DNA of 12,513 nt from an uncultured Lachnospiraceae bacterium (lineage in GTDB: Bacteria; Bacillota_A; Clostridia; Lachnospirales; Lachnospiraceae), in contig CAJUFW010000013.1 in assembly GCA_910585655.1 (NCBI GenBank), positions 21,347-33,859 of the forward strand, in the 5' to 3' direction. Within the stretch, counting starts at the first letter, position 1, and each line of letters starts with the position of its first letter. The translations under genes and the position numbers were made by a program. Shown piece after piece: positions 6,361 through 12,513 of the stretch. The notes beneath the pieces were generated by a model, which was given only the letters and a program-made list of their open reading frames with translations, was not told where the DNA came from and made no database searches.

Positions 6361-8205
6361 TTAGCGAGCCATTTCTACAAAGGAAAGCAAATCTCTCATA
6401 CCTTCATAGAGAAACGGCAAAATCAAGTACGCTCCAATCGCCACTCCAAACGGCAGAAATAAAACTACCTGGGCATAGATCTCCTTTTTCCTCACGGCTA
6501 TTTCCTGCTGCTGTTTACTCCGAGCCCGCCAAAATTCCCGTTTTGTAACAATATCCCGAAACGCTTCCCGGACACCTACCCGATCCGCTGCTGCCACATC
6601 CTCCAGAATACGAAAAAATCCGGTCTGATCCTTGCCTAAGCTTTCCACCGACAACGCCTCCTCTGAATGCCCATAATGATCCAGACAAAGCGCCAACGGC
6701 TCCCGGTAATAGTAACCAAACTGTTCTAACCACTCCAGGATCACATCCACTGTCATCTGCGGGACACTAGAAAGCAGATACAGTACAGAACGAAACTGGC
6801 TGACCTCCTCTTCCCTGGCATTAAGGTTAAAATCCCCTGCTAAAATCAAATCCACATAAGGGAAAAAAGCTGCTGCCACCGCTGCCAATAACCATAGCAG
6901 TATATACCCGATACCAGCCTGATAAAAACCACACCAAAGCCCTCCGGCTAAAGCCGTCGCCAGCATCAGAAAAACCCGTTTCTGATAAAAAGTTTCCAGG
7001 CGTCCTTCCGGTTTAAGCTCCTGATACACCATCCCCGTCCATGTCCCAAACCGTCCTTCCCATTTGTTCCAAAGTAACGGAAGCTTTGTCCAGAGCCATT
7101 TGAGCGATAGGATACGCTTAGCCTGCTCTCTGACCATATATTGCTCCGTTAAAGTCTCTCCCTCCGGCGCTTCCTCTACGATTCTTATTTCCTCCTCCCA
7201 TCTTCCAGCCTTCATATAACGAAATACCCGCCAGGAGAGTAAAAAAACCAGGCAGATTGCGATCCGTACCAAACTGCCGGCGCTACTTCGGTAAAATCCT
7301 GCCAGTTCCGGTATCTGCGCTACACTCCAGCGTTCGATTAACGGCAGGCACAGCAGCGAAACCACCATTCCAGGAAAAATAAACAAAAAAGCTTCTCTTT
7401 CCTGTTCCAGCTTTAATAGCTCCATCTGTATGCTTCGCTGCAGTTCTTCCAAGTTATCCAAAAAGGAAGAAGCATCCTCTCCGTCCCGATCTCCGTAGCG
7501 AATCGCACATTGACAAACTGCCAGAAAAGTGATAAAAAAGCTGTTTGGTCGATTTTTCTGATATGCCTCTGGCAATCCTTCTTCAAAAAAAGCTTCCTCC
7601 ATCACCGCCAAATGCAGCTTCCATTCCTCCCCTGCCAACGCCCAGGCTTCATAAATCGCTTCCTCCACATCCTGGCTTCGATAATAGGCATGCCGCATAT
7701 CATCCAGATAATCGGATAGCTGCAGCAAAAGCCTTCGTTCCTGACGCAGTTTCCAGTTGTCAAAGCGATTGCCGGCTGCCGCTACCGCGGCAGGCAAACA
7801 TGCCAGCAAATATACATAATGCTGCCAGGAATTTCCACCTTCTAAGACGGGAAGTTTGCCCGAAAGAAGTCTTGCCAGCAGTAGAACCAAAACCAGCGCT
7901 CCCAGATTCCGCACACATTCTCCTGCGGTGTATTGCTCCAACCCATAGGCATCCATAGGTAAAAAGGCTTCTACTTCCCGTTCCTTTCTTCTGATATAGC
8001 CCTTTAACCAAGGCATGCGGTCTGCCAGCCAGAAGACAAGATGCAGCACTCTGGCTCTGACTTGTTTCGCCAGTTCTCCATATCGGAATCGAACAAAAGC
8101 TGTTCTTCTAATGTCAGCCGCTCCCGGATGTGTTTTTTTCTCTCTATGGATAGTTCTTCTGTCATCTGATAGCCTGTCCTTGTCCTTTTTACCAATTCCC
8201 GGCAT
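6361..8205 (-). CDS. Fused TadB/TadC-type platform protein (T2SS F family)
   Basis: 614 residues as read from the ATG at 8203-8205. Hydrophobic segments at about 99-115, 128-145, 271-290, 310-329, 409-427, 430-452 and 577-597. Two soluble helical stretches lie between them: 155-268 (LQLSDYLDDMRHAYYRSQDVEEA...) and 460-575 (EVSQFRSVLYLLSSVPQMTV...), each resembling a GspF-like domain. So one polypeptide appears to carry what is usually split into TadB and TadC, the inner-membrane platform on which the CpaF ATPase acts. The start is uncertain: ATG 8205 has a strong GGGAGG site six bases upstream but lies 202 bases inside the ATPase frame, and residues 1-40 look like a shadow of it. GTG 8047-8049 (residue 53) or ATG 8014-8016 (residue 64) would give 46- or 13-base overlaps but lack ribosome sites. 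Platform role: family knowledge plus context. Confidence 0.82.
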   Translation of the reverse strand: MPGIGKKDKDRLSDDRRTIHREKKTHPGAADIRRTAFVRFRYGELAKQVRARVLHLVFWLADRMPWLKGYIRRKEREVEAFLPMDAYGLEQYTAGECVRNLGALVLVLLLARLLSGKLPVLEGGNSWQHYVYLLACLPAAVAAAGNRFDNWKLRQERRLLLQLSDYLDDMRHAYYRSQDVEEAIYEAWALAGEEWKLHLAVMEEAFFEEGLPEAYQKNRPNSFFITFLAVCQCAIRYGDRDGEDASSFLDNLEELQRSIQMELLKLEQEREAFLFIFPGMVVSLLCLPLIERWSVAQIPELAGFYRSSAGSLVRIAICLVFLLSWRVFRYMKAGRWEEEIRIVEEAPEGETLTEQYMVREQAKRILSLKWLWTKLPLLWNKWEGRFGTWTGMVYQELKPEGRLETFYQKRVFLMLATALAGGLWCGFYQAGIGYILLWLLAAVAAAFFPYVDLILAGDFNLNAREEEVSQFRSVLYLLSSVPQMTVDVILEWLEQFGYYYREPLALCLDHYGHSEEALSVESLGKDQTGFFRILEDVAAADRVGVREAFRDIVTKREFWRARSKQQQEIAVRKKEIYAQVVLFLPFGVAIGAYLILPFLYEGMRDLLSFVEMAR

Positions 8206-9695
8206 GTAAAACCTCCCTTCTCCTGCATAATCTCCGTTACCCGTTCCAGATAGCGTTCCCCTCCCTGTCCAACTGCCAAATGAACATCATATTGTACCGC
8301 CGAAGCCGCCTGTTCCAAAGCAATCTCTTCATTCCGAAAGCCCCCTTCCTGCAGCAGCGCATTTCTTAAATAATAAATCAAATGCTCCGTTGTCCCGGCA
8401 TGATGCGTAAACATCGTAAAAGCTGAGGCATTCTGGGAAAGCTGCACCAGATACCGCACCACGTCCGCGCAGGCTACCTCTCCTAAAATCGTCACCGATC
8501 CGTCCGTTTTTTTAGCAAAATCCAAGCCCTCCTGCCCGTCTATTTCTCCGGTTTCCCGGAAACTGACGACATTCCGTCCCGGATACCGTTTTCGTAGCTG
8601 CAGCTCAAATGCCAATTCCTGTACCCGCAGATTATAGCGTTCTGGTATCTCTCCGACCAAAGCTGCCAACAGTGTTGTTTTTCCGGCTCCCTGCTCTCCG
8701 GTAATCGCCAGGATACGCTCCCCCCGTACCAGCCAGCGCAACAAACGGATCACCTGTTCACTTCCGGCGCCTGTAATCAACTCCTCCAGCTTCCGCAGTC
8801 TGTCATAGCGGAATTTCCGGATAAAAAATACCCAGCCCTCACAAAACGGTGGACGCGCTACCGATACCCTAGAACCGTCCGGCAGCTCTGTCACCAAATA
8901 CCCCTTCCTCTCGCTTAACTGCCCCATATGGTTGCTCCGGCAGATATTCCGACAAACCCGTTCCAGTTCCTTTTCCTGTGGAAAGGGTAAAAAAGCCAGT
9001 TGTATGGTTCTCCCCTGAAACATCATCCATACACACGGCGTTCCGCCGGAGACACCGCCGGAAATCCCATCTAACTCCAATTCCATCAATTCATCTGCCA
9101 CACTATTTCCCTTATAATCCTCATAAATCCGCTGTGCCAGTAATTCCAAACGTTCCGGAAATCCTAGCTCACTGCCTTGTATCCTTCTCCAGCCATAACG
9201 GTAAACCGATAGAATCTGTGTCTCGTCAATCCGTTCCCGATCCACTAATCCAAGCAAAGGAAAAAGTTCTTCTAACGCTTTTTCTCCATATTTTTTCCGA
9301 CAGCGAAACAGCATCGCCGCAAAACAATTTCTTCCGTTATCCAAAGGATACAACTGTTCTATCCATTCCTCTGTCATATGGTATTTCCGAAGCAAAAGCT
9401 CCTTGATATGCCCGATTACATATGCCTTTGCCTGCCAGTCTCCGGTTCCGCATTTTCGCAGCTCTCTCCGCAGCCGTTCTCTCTGGCGTATCTGGCTGAT
9501 ATCCTCTCCCAGATAAATGTTTAACCGCAGCATTTCTCCAAAATCCTGGCGGATGCTGCTATATAATTCTTCCAGCCCCATCCGAACGGGTGGCACAGCC
9601 AAATCGGTTCCGGTCTGTTCCAAGCGTTCGGCCCTCTCTTTCTCTTTGGCTGATTCCTCGCTCCGCAGCCTTCCTCTTCGTATTTTTACTTTCAT
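8004..9695 (-). CDS. CpaF/TadA-type secretion ATPase
   Basis: 563 residues of the T2SS/T4P/T4SS ATPase superfamily, the cytoplasmic motor of Tad pilus systems. Seen: a charged N-terminal region with an all-helical part (40-200), GYLVTELPDGSRVSVARPP (265-283, the N-terminal domain strand region of CpaF), Walker A GEQGAGKTT (333-341), an Asp-box-like EL.FELQLRKRYPGRNVVSFRET region (360-382), Walker B VTILGE (401-406) and a His-box FTHHAGTTEHL (429-439). The catalytic core therefore looks intact. ATG 9693-9695 overlaps the upstream stop codon as ATGA and has GGAGGGG eight bases upstream. Its C-terminus (LTLEEQLLF... to CLG) runs well into the longest frame of the platform gene. The unusually low motif conservation (ILGEV instead of the common IRGEA-type) suggests a divergent lineage of the family. 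Confidence 0.92.
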   Translation of the reverse strand: MKVKIRRGRLRSEESAKEKERAERLEQTGTDLAVPPVRMGLEELYSSIRQDFGEMLRLNIYLGEDISQIRQRERLRRELRKCGTGDWQAKAYVIGHIKELLLRKYHMTEEWIEQLYPLDNGRNCFAAMLFRCRKKYGEKALEELFPLLGLVDRERIDETQILSVYRYGWRRIQGSELGFPERLELLAQRIYEDYKGNSVADELMELELDGISGGVSGGTPCVWMMFQGRTIQLAFLPFPQEKELERVCRNICRSNHMGQLSERKGYLVTELPDGSRVSVARPPFCEGWVFFIRKFRYDRLRKLEELITGAGSEQVIRLLRWLVRGERILAITGEQGAGKTTLLAALVGEIPERYNLRVQELAFELQLRKRYPGRNVVSFRETGEIDGQEGLDFAKKTDGSVTILGEVACADVVRYLVQLSQNASAFTMFTHHAGTTEHLIYYLRNALLQEGGFRNEEIALEQAASAVQYDVHLAVGQGGERYLERVTEIMQEKGGFTCRELVKRTRTGYQMTEELSIERKKHIRERLTLEEQLLFDSDMENWRNKSEPECCILSSGWQTACLG

Positions 9696-10507
9696 GCAAG
9701 TTTCCCCTCCTTTTCCCAGGCGCGGAGTGTCTCTGCTGCGTAACGCAGTTCTCTAATCAATCCATAGTTTTTCTCCCCGGCTGACGTCCATATATTTTTC
9801 CCAATAAAATCCGGAATCTTTCCCTGCTCGTACAAAAAAGACAACAACGGATATTCCGGCATAACCCAAACTCGTTCTTTTGCAATTTTATACATCCTGG
9901 CAACATTCGTCCGGTTGTAGACATGATCCTCCTGATAACGCCCCAGCAAAAAGACCGCTTTTTTCTCTAATCCGGCATAATGTTTCCAAAAATCCTCTAT
10001 CTGTTCCCCCTCTTGAAGAAGATTTACTACAACCAAATCCGCCAGCTCCAAAATCACCTTGGTCGTCAGATTTTCCGCCGCCTGCGTATCTACCAGCACC
10101 AGATCATTTCTCCGATTCAGCTCTTGTAGCAGCCGTTCAATCACAATATTCAATTCGTATTCATATACGGAAGAACACATTTGCTCAGAAAGAGGCAGAT
10201 ATCTTAGACAATCGTTTAATAAAGAAATCGAAATCTGATCGATCGATTCCGGCTCGTAGCCCGCCCTCAAAATCTTTAAAAGCTGCTCCATTCCCCGGTA
10301 ATCATAGTAAAATGGTTCCTCTCTTACCATCAGCCGCGGCTCTCTTTTTGAAATCAAAGCCTGTTCTAACCCGACATGTTTTGGCATATGGTTTTCAAAC
10401 GCTATTACCTTCCGTCCAAACCGTGCCGCATAATAGCTGCCCAAACAAGCCAGGTTCGTCGTCACCCCGACCGATCCCCCTACGTTACTCCAGAAGGCTG
10501 CAATCAT
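9692..10507 (-). CDS. TadZ/CpaE-like ParA-fold protein with degenerate P-loop
   Basis: 271 residues. N-terminal FWSNVGGSVGVTTNLACLG (residues 5-23) occupies the place of the ParA/MinD deviant Walker A motif (KGGxGKTT) but both lysines are missing (Asn and Val instead). VLVDTQ (137-142) and ADLVVVNLLQE (156-166) match the later strands of the ParA fold. TadZ/CpaE proteins localise Tad pilus machinery to a site in the cell; from memory, TadZ-like proteins of Clostridia often begin like this. Start: ATG 10505-10507 is preferred because GGGAGG lies nine bases upstream and homology begins there; a GTG at 10528 would add seven residues. It overlaps the upstream gene by 23 bases and the ATPase gene by 4. 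Loss of the lysines predicts little or no ATP hydrolysis. Confidence 0.82.
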   Translation of the reverse strand: MIAAFWSNVGGSVGVTTNLACLGSYYAARFGRKVIAFENHMPKHVGLEQALISKREPRLMVREEPFYYDYRGMEQLLKILRAGYEPESIDQISISLLNDCLRYLPLSEQMCSSVYEYELNIVIERLLQELNRRNDLVLVDTQAAENLTTKVILELADLVVVNLLQEGEQIEDFWKHYAGLEKKAVFLLGRYQEDHVYNRTNVARMYKIAKERVWVMPEYPLLSFLYEQGKIPDFIGKNIWTSAGEKNYGLIRELRYAAETLRAWEKEGKLA

Positions 10508-11075
10508 GAGCTTCAACCTCCCTGTCACTTTTTTCAGCCAGATACCGCAGCAGTTGTTTCAGATCCTTTGAAAGCTTCCGAAACGATATCCCCCTGCCAT
10601 GTTCTAACGCCAACAATGCCTTGGCATCCCGAACCCTCCAGGGAACTTCTATAAGCTGTCCTTTTGGTAAACTGATCTGCTTTTGACGCAACACCTTTTT
10701 TATACTTCCATACTCCGGCACTCCGACCGCTACCAGCAAGGAATCCTGCTTTTGTGCCATCTCCACTCCCCATTCCAGCCGAGGACGTGTATAGTCTACA
10801 AATACAACACCTCCTAAAACATTTCTTCTTTCCAAACGCCGTTCTGTTTCTCCCCAATAACACAGACAAATATCATAAGGCAGTAACGCCTGTGTCATCG
10901 TAATCAAATAGTCTACTCCCTGGTAATACAGGCAGTCGATGGATTCCTTCGGCAAAGGAAGCCTCGAATGGATACTCCTTTCCTCACTGCGGTCTACGAC
11001 CAGAACTTTTCTGCCCTGTGCAGACAGATATCCGGCGCAGAGCATCACATAAAGATACCCGGCATCCCCATACAT
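10485..11075 (-). CDS. Degenerate ParA/TadZ-like protein, first gene of Tad-like operon (start uncertain)
   Basis: 196 residues from the first ATG (11073-11075). The pattern ...GYLYVMLCAGYLSAQGRKVLVVDRSEERS resembles the first strand, helix and second strand of a ParA-type fold, but the P-loop is replaced by GDAGYLYV, so no nucleotide site is visible. Later, VDYLITMTQALLPYDICLCYWG and GVVFVDYTRP fit alternating strands; the C-terminus is helical and basic. The start is odd: the only strong site, AGGAGG at 11099-11104, lies 23 bases before this ATG but exactly eight bases before an in-frame ACG (11088-11090), giving T/M-RSIDMYGDAGYLYV, which would restore the missing first strand. An in-frame TAG at 11103-11105 blocks any longer start. 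Role probably in pilus machinery positioning or assembly, inferred from context. Confidence 0.72.
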   Translation of the reverse strand: MYGDAGYLYVMLCAGYLSAQGRKVLVVDRSEERSIHSRLPLPKESIDCLYYQGVDYLITMTQALLPYDICLCYWGETERRLERRNVLGGVVFVDYTRPRLEWGVEMAQKQDSLLVAVGVPEYGSIKKVLRQKQISLPKGQLIEVPWRVRDAKALLALEHGRGISFRKLSKDLKQLLRYLAEKSDREVEAHDCSLLE

Positions 11076-11098
11076 ATCAATACTTCGCGTAGCCCGTT

Positions 11099-11104
11099 CC
11101 TCCT
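11099..11104 (-). promoter_or_regulatory. Ribosome binding site that points to an ACG codon
   Basis: A consensus AGGAGG (minus strand) whose normal eight-base spacing leads to ACG at 11088-11090 rather than to any ATG, GTG or TTG. The first ATG in frame is 23 bases away. See the operon's first gene. Confidence 0.7.
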
Positions 11105-11128
11105 ATCCTTCCCGTTTGTAGAAAATCA

Positions 11129-11141
11129 GTACGAACTGTAC
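11129..11141. promoter_or_regulatory. Possible operator GTAC-N5-GTAC, copy 1
   Basis: A 13-base site GTACGAACTGTAC with dyad symmetry of its ends, about 57 bases downstream of the -10 box and kept in repeat copy 2 (12330-12342, GTACGAATTGTAC). It could be a regulator binding site in the leader; no regulator is known to me for this motif. Confidence 0.35.
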
Positions 11142-11197
11142 CAGTGTTATAATACAGATAAATCTAAATAAGAAATAAAGAACTCTCAGACAATTAC

Positions 11198-11226
11198 AGT
11201 ATATACTAAAATATTCCATTTGTAAA
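11198..11226 (-). promoter_or_regulatory. Promoter of Tad-like operon
   Basis: Minus strand: -35 TTTACA (11221-11226), 17-base spacer, -10 TATACT (11198-11203). The same boxes with the same spacing are kept in repeat copy 2 (12410-12438), which supports their being functional. The leader would be about 100 nt long before the ribosome binding site. Confidence 0.7.
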
Positions 11227-11345
11227 GAGATTTTTTCTTGTTTTTTACTTTTTATTATAAAAAATTAAATACAACGCCATACGACACCGATACTAAATAA
11301 TCGCCGCGTCCTTATCACATTATAAAAAGAAAGCCCATCCATCTA

Positions 11346-12179
11346 TCATATTTCATACTGGACACTTTCCTGAATGTATCGCCTGGCTTCTTTTTTGGAC
11401 AAATGAAATCGTTCCTTTAGCTTCCTCATAATGATCTCATCCGACAATCCGGTTTCTTTATATACCAATATCCGTTCTAAAATAGCGCCTTCTCTCCTGC
11501 CTTCTTCTCTTCCAATTTCCAGATTCTCTCTATCCCGCATTTCCAATGTCATATACTCATGCCTCCACTCTCTGTTTTTCTTTGCCTCCTGTAACGCGGC
11601 TTCCAGTTCCTTTACAAAAGAATCTTCCGAAGGTTTTCCTGCTACATAATCAAGAAACGCTCGTAGTTCTTTATTTGTATCTCTCCTACTGCTATCCGCA
11701 TTTAGGAAAATCTTTACCGTTCCATCCAAAAGGGCAAGCCCTTTTTCTTCCTTACAAAAGTTTTCAAACGTATACAAGTGTCTGCCTTTTCCAAATAGGT
11801 CAAACGGACAAATAAAAATAATATATGTCTGCGGCAGCTTTCGATAAGTATCTCCTTTTTCCAGCAACTGAAGATCCATCATCCCTTGATAATACCTCGT
11901 CCTTTTTGGAAGCTCTTTGGTATCTATCATTTGCATTTCAATCGCAAAAACGGTTCCGTTGCCATCTTTTACATAAACATCCAACCGGATACTTTTTGCA
12001 TCTTTATCCAGTTTTATCTCCTTTTGTAGCTCTGGATATTCAACATAGTCTATGTTCAAATCTGGAAAAATCCGTTGGAGAAGCTTCTTACACAATACGG
12101 GATTTTGCATAACTTTCCCAAACAGGAAATCATTTGTAATCCCTAATCTCTTCCAAGATGTAGTTATCCTTTTTTCCAT
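11346..12179 (-). CDS. Rpn / PD-(D/E)XK nuclease family putative transposase
   Basis: 277 residues. Recognised by SWKRLGITNDFLFGKVM (residues 8-24), the nuclease core IRLDVYVKDGNGTVFAIEMQ (64-83: Asp67, Glu81-x-Gln83), RTRYYQGMMDLQLLEKGD (93-110) and YIIFICPFDLFGKGRHLYTF (119-138). E. coli Rpn relatives are DNA endonucleases that promote RecA-independent recombination; in Clostridia such genes are widespread and usually called PD-(D/E)XK family transposase. The catalytic residues are present and the length is about normal, with a C-terminal helical region rich in Glu, Arg and Lys, so the gene looks intact. ATG 12177-12179; the purine-rich AAAGGAAAGG lies rather far upstream (about 16 bases). 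Its own promoter is at 12206-12234. No terminal inverted repeats or target duplications bound it; instead it lies between two leader repeats. Confidence 0.88.
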   Translation of the reverse strand: MEKRITTSWKRLGITNDFLFGKVMQNPVLCKKLLQRIFPDLNIDYVEYPELQKEIKLDKDAKSIRLDVYVKDGNGTVFAIEMQMIDTKELPKRTRYYQGMMDLQLLEKGDTYRKLPQTYIIFICPFDLFGKGRHLYTFENFCKEEKGLALLDGTVKIFLNADSSRRDTNKELRAFLDYVAGKPSEDSFVKELEAALQEAKKNREWRHEYMTLEMRDRENLEIGREEGRREGAILERILVYKETGLSDEIIMRKLKERFHLSKKEARRYIQESVQYEI

Positions 12180-12205
12180 GGTATAGTATTTTCTACCTTT
12201 CCTTT

Positions 12206-12234
12206 ATTATAATAAAATTTTTTGATAAATTCAA
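12206..12234 (-). promoter_or_regulatory. Promoter of Rpn-family gene
   Basis: Minus strand -35 TTGAAT (12229-12234), 17-base spacer, -10 TATAAT (12206-12211), giving a short leader of about 20 nt before the ATG at 12179. Confidence 0.7.
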
Positions 12235-12329
12235 CATTTTTTCTGTAACTACATCCCCCCTAACGTTTCACTTTCTGACTCCTTTTCTTATCGTTTGTTT
12301 TTCCTATTTTTCCTGTTTATAGAAAATCG

Positions 12330-12342
12330 GTACGAATTGTAC
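12330..12342. promoter_or_regulatory. Possible operator GTAC-N5-GTAC, copy 2
   Basis: GTACGAATTGTAC, the counterpart of 11129-11141 with one base difference; its dyad is slightly better (six of seven half-site positions counting the centre). Confidence 0.35.
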
Positions 12343-12409
12343 TAGAGTTATACCAGAATAGTAAGGATAGATTTATCAACATAGAAATAAAGAACATGCT
12401 TTTAAATAC

Positions 12410-12438
12410 AGTATATACCAAAATATTCCATATGTAAA
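12410..12438 (-). promoter_or_regulatory. Promoter in repeat copy 2
   Basis: -35 TTTACA (12433-12438) and -10 TATACT (12410-12415) with 17 bases between, identical boxes to the Tad-like operon promoter. If active it would transcribe the Rpn gene from a long leader and could read on into the Tad-like operon. Confidence 0.6.
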
Positions 12439-12483
12439 GATTTTTTCTTTCCTTTTTGCTTTTCACTGCAACTATTTTAGATG

Positions 12484-12507
12484 AAAAAAATTCCACAAAG
12501 TGGAATT
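12484..12507 (-). terminator. Intrinsic terminator of an upstream minus-strand gene outside the window
   Basis: Read on the minus strand: AATTCCAC, loop TTT, GTGGAATT (12489-12507) followed by a run of T (12484-12490 complement). An 8-bp stem with a U tract is a typical rho-independent terminator and implies a minus-strand gene ending just beyond the right edge. It also insulates repeat copy 2 from that gene. Confidence 0.75.
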
Positions 12508-12513
12508 CTCGCG

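Larger units (their letters stand above)
11105..11255 (-). repeat. Direct repeat copy 1: promoter/leader of Tad-like operon
   Basis: Aligns with 12305-12461 in the same orientation. The best blocks are 11115-11151 (32 of 37 identical to 12316-12352), 11171-11183 (13 of 13 identical to 12383-12395) and 11196-11228 (31 of 33 identical to 12408-12440), with short indels between. The block contains a promoter, a dyad-symmetric site, and leads into the ribosome site of the first Tad-like gene. The two copies flank the Rpn-family gene. Confidence 0.8.
12305..12461 (-). repeat. Direct repeat copy 2: diverged promoter/leader upstream of Rpn gene
   Basis: Same orientation and order of elements as copy 1: TTTACA-17-TATACT promoter, the AGAAATAAAGAAC block, the GTAC dyad and the purine-rich stretch (ATAGGAAAAAC here, where copy 1 has the ribosome site ATAGGAGGAAC). 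It leads into no gene of the Tad type; downstream comes only non-coding sequence and the promoter of the Rpn gene. The 12180-12513 stretch otherwise holds that promoter, a short SD-GTG-AAA-CGT-TAG sequence at 12260-12271 of doubtful meaning, and a terminator at its right end. Confidence 0.78.

Noticed and set aside
9880..10509. Plus-strand open frame (209 codons) opposite the TadZ-like gene
   Set aside because: Low-complexity Pro/Ser/Lys composition, no ribosome site, antisense to a recognisable gene.
10508..10528. GTG start for the TadZ-like gene at 10528
   Set aside because: The ATG at 10507 has GGGAGG nine bases upstream and matches where the family begins.
11230..11275. AT-only inverted repeat as terminator of the Rpn gene
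   Set aside because: The stem is only A-T pairs and lies inside a generally AT-rich stretch, so it is not convincing.
11346..12179. Rpn gene as a complete insertion sequence
   Set aside because: No terminal inverted repeats or short target duplications are visible next to the gene; the flanking direct repeats are promoter/leader copies, not IS ends.
12260..12271. Mini-ORF GTG AAA CGT TAG after an AGGAG site on the minus strand
   Set aside because: Three codons only; may be chance or the scar of a lost gene start, not enough to call a gene.

Overview
The window looks like a chromosomal segment of a Gram-positive Clostridia member, most probably Lachnospiraceae. This is inferred from strong AGGAGG-type ribosome binding sites, mid GC content, a SpoVB-like flippase and a Tad-type pilus locus with no outer-membrane secretin. 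I cannot name the species.

Layout, left to right. (1) Positions 3-866 (+): the 3' part of a SpoVB/MATE-type lipid-linked sugar flippase. It meets a minus-strand gene tail to tail, with the two stop codons directly adjacent, and one hairpin made from both gene ends can act as terminator in both directions. (2) Positions 867-2850 (-): an apparent operon of a YegS/DgkB-type lipid kinase, a 62-residue zinc-ribbon protein with a TTG start, and an Asp/Glu racemase-family protein. It has a good promoter at 2822-2850. (3) Positions 2868-3990 (-): queA (queuosine tRNA modification) with its own promoter. (4) Positions 4042-11226 (-): a compact Tad-like pilus or secretion operon. In transcription order it holds a degenerate ParA-like protein, a second TadZ/CpaE-like protein with a broken P-loop, a CpaF/TadA-type ATPase, a single long protein carrying both TadB-like and TadC-like F domains, and five small membrane-anchored proteins. 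Two of the five are paralogues sharing a VSG-x-EV motif, and one ends in a His-Cys-Cys-Cys zinc-binding-like motif. No prepilin peptidase or classical Flp pilin is visible. (5) Positions 11091-12480: an Rpn/PD-(D/E)XK family gene lying between two diverged direct copies of a ~150-bp promoter/leader. The copy at 11105-11255 is the promoter of the Tad-like operon; the other lies upstream of the nuclease gene. (6) A minus-strand terminator at 12484-12507 marks the end of a gene beyond the window.

The most interesting parts are the Tad-like operon, which has degenerate ATPase-like regulators, a fused platform protein, long gene overlaps and an apparently mutated start codon (ATG to ACG) in its first gene, and the duplicated promoter/leader around the Rpn gene. 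The envelope genes at the left (flippase, racemase, lipid kinase) are ordinary housekeeping or accessory functions with no evident functional link to the pilus operon.
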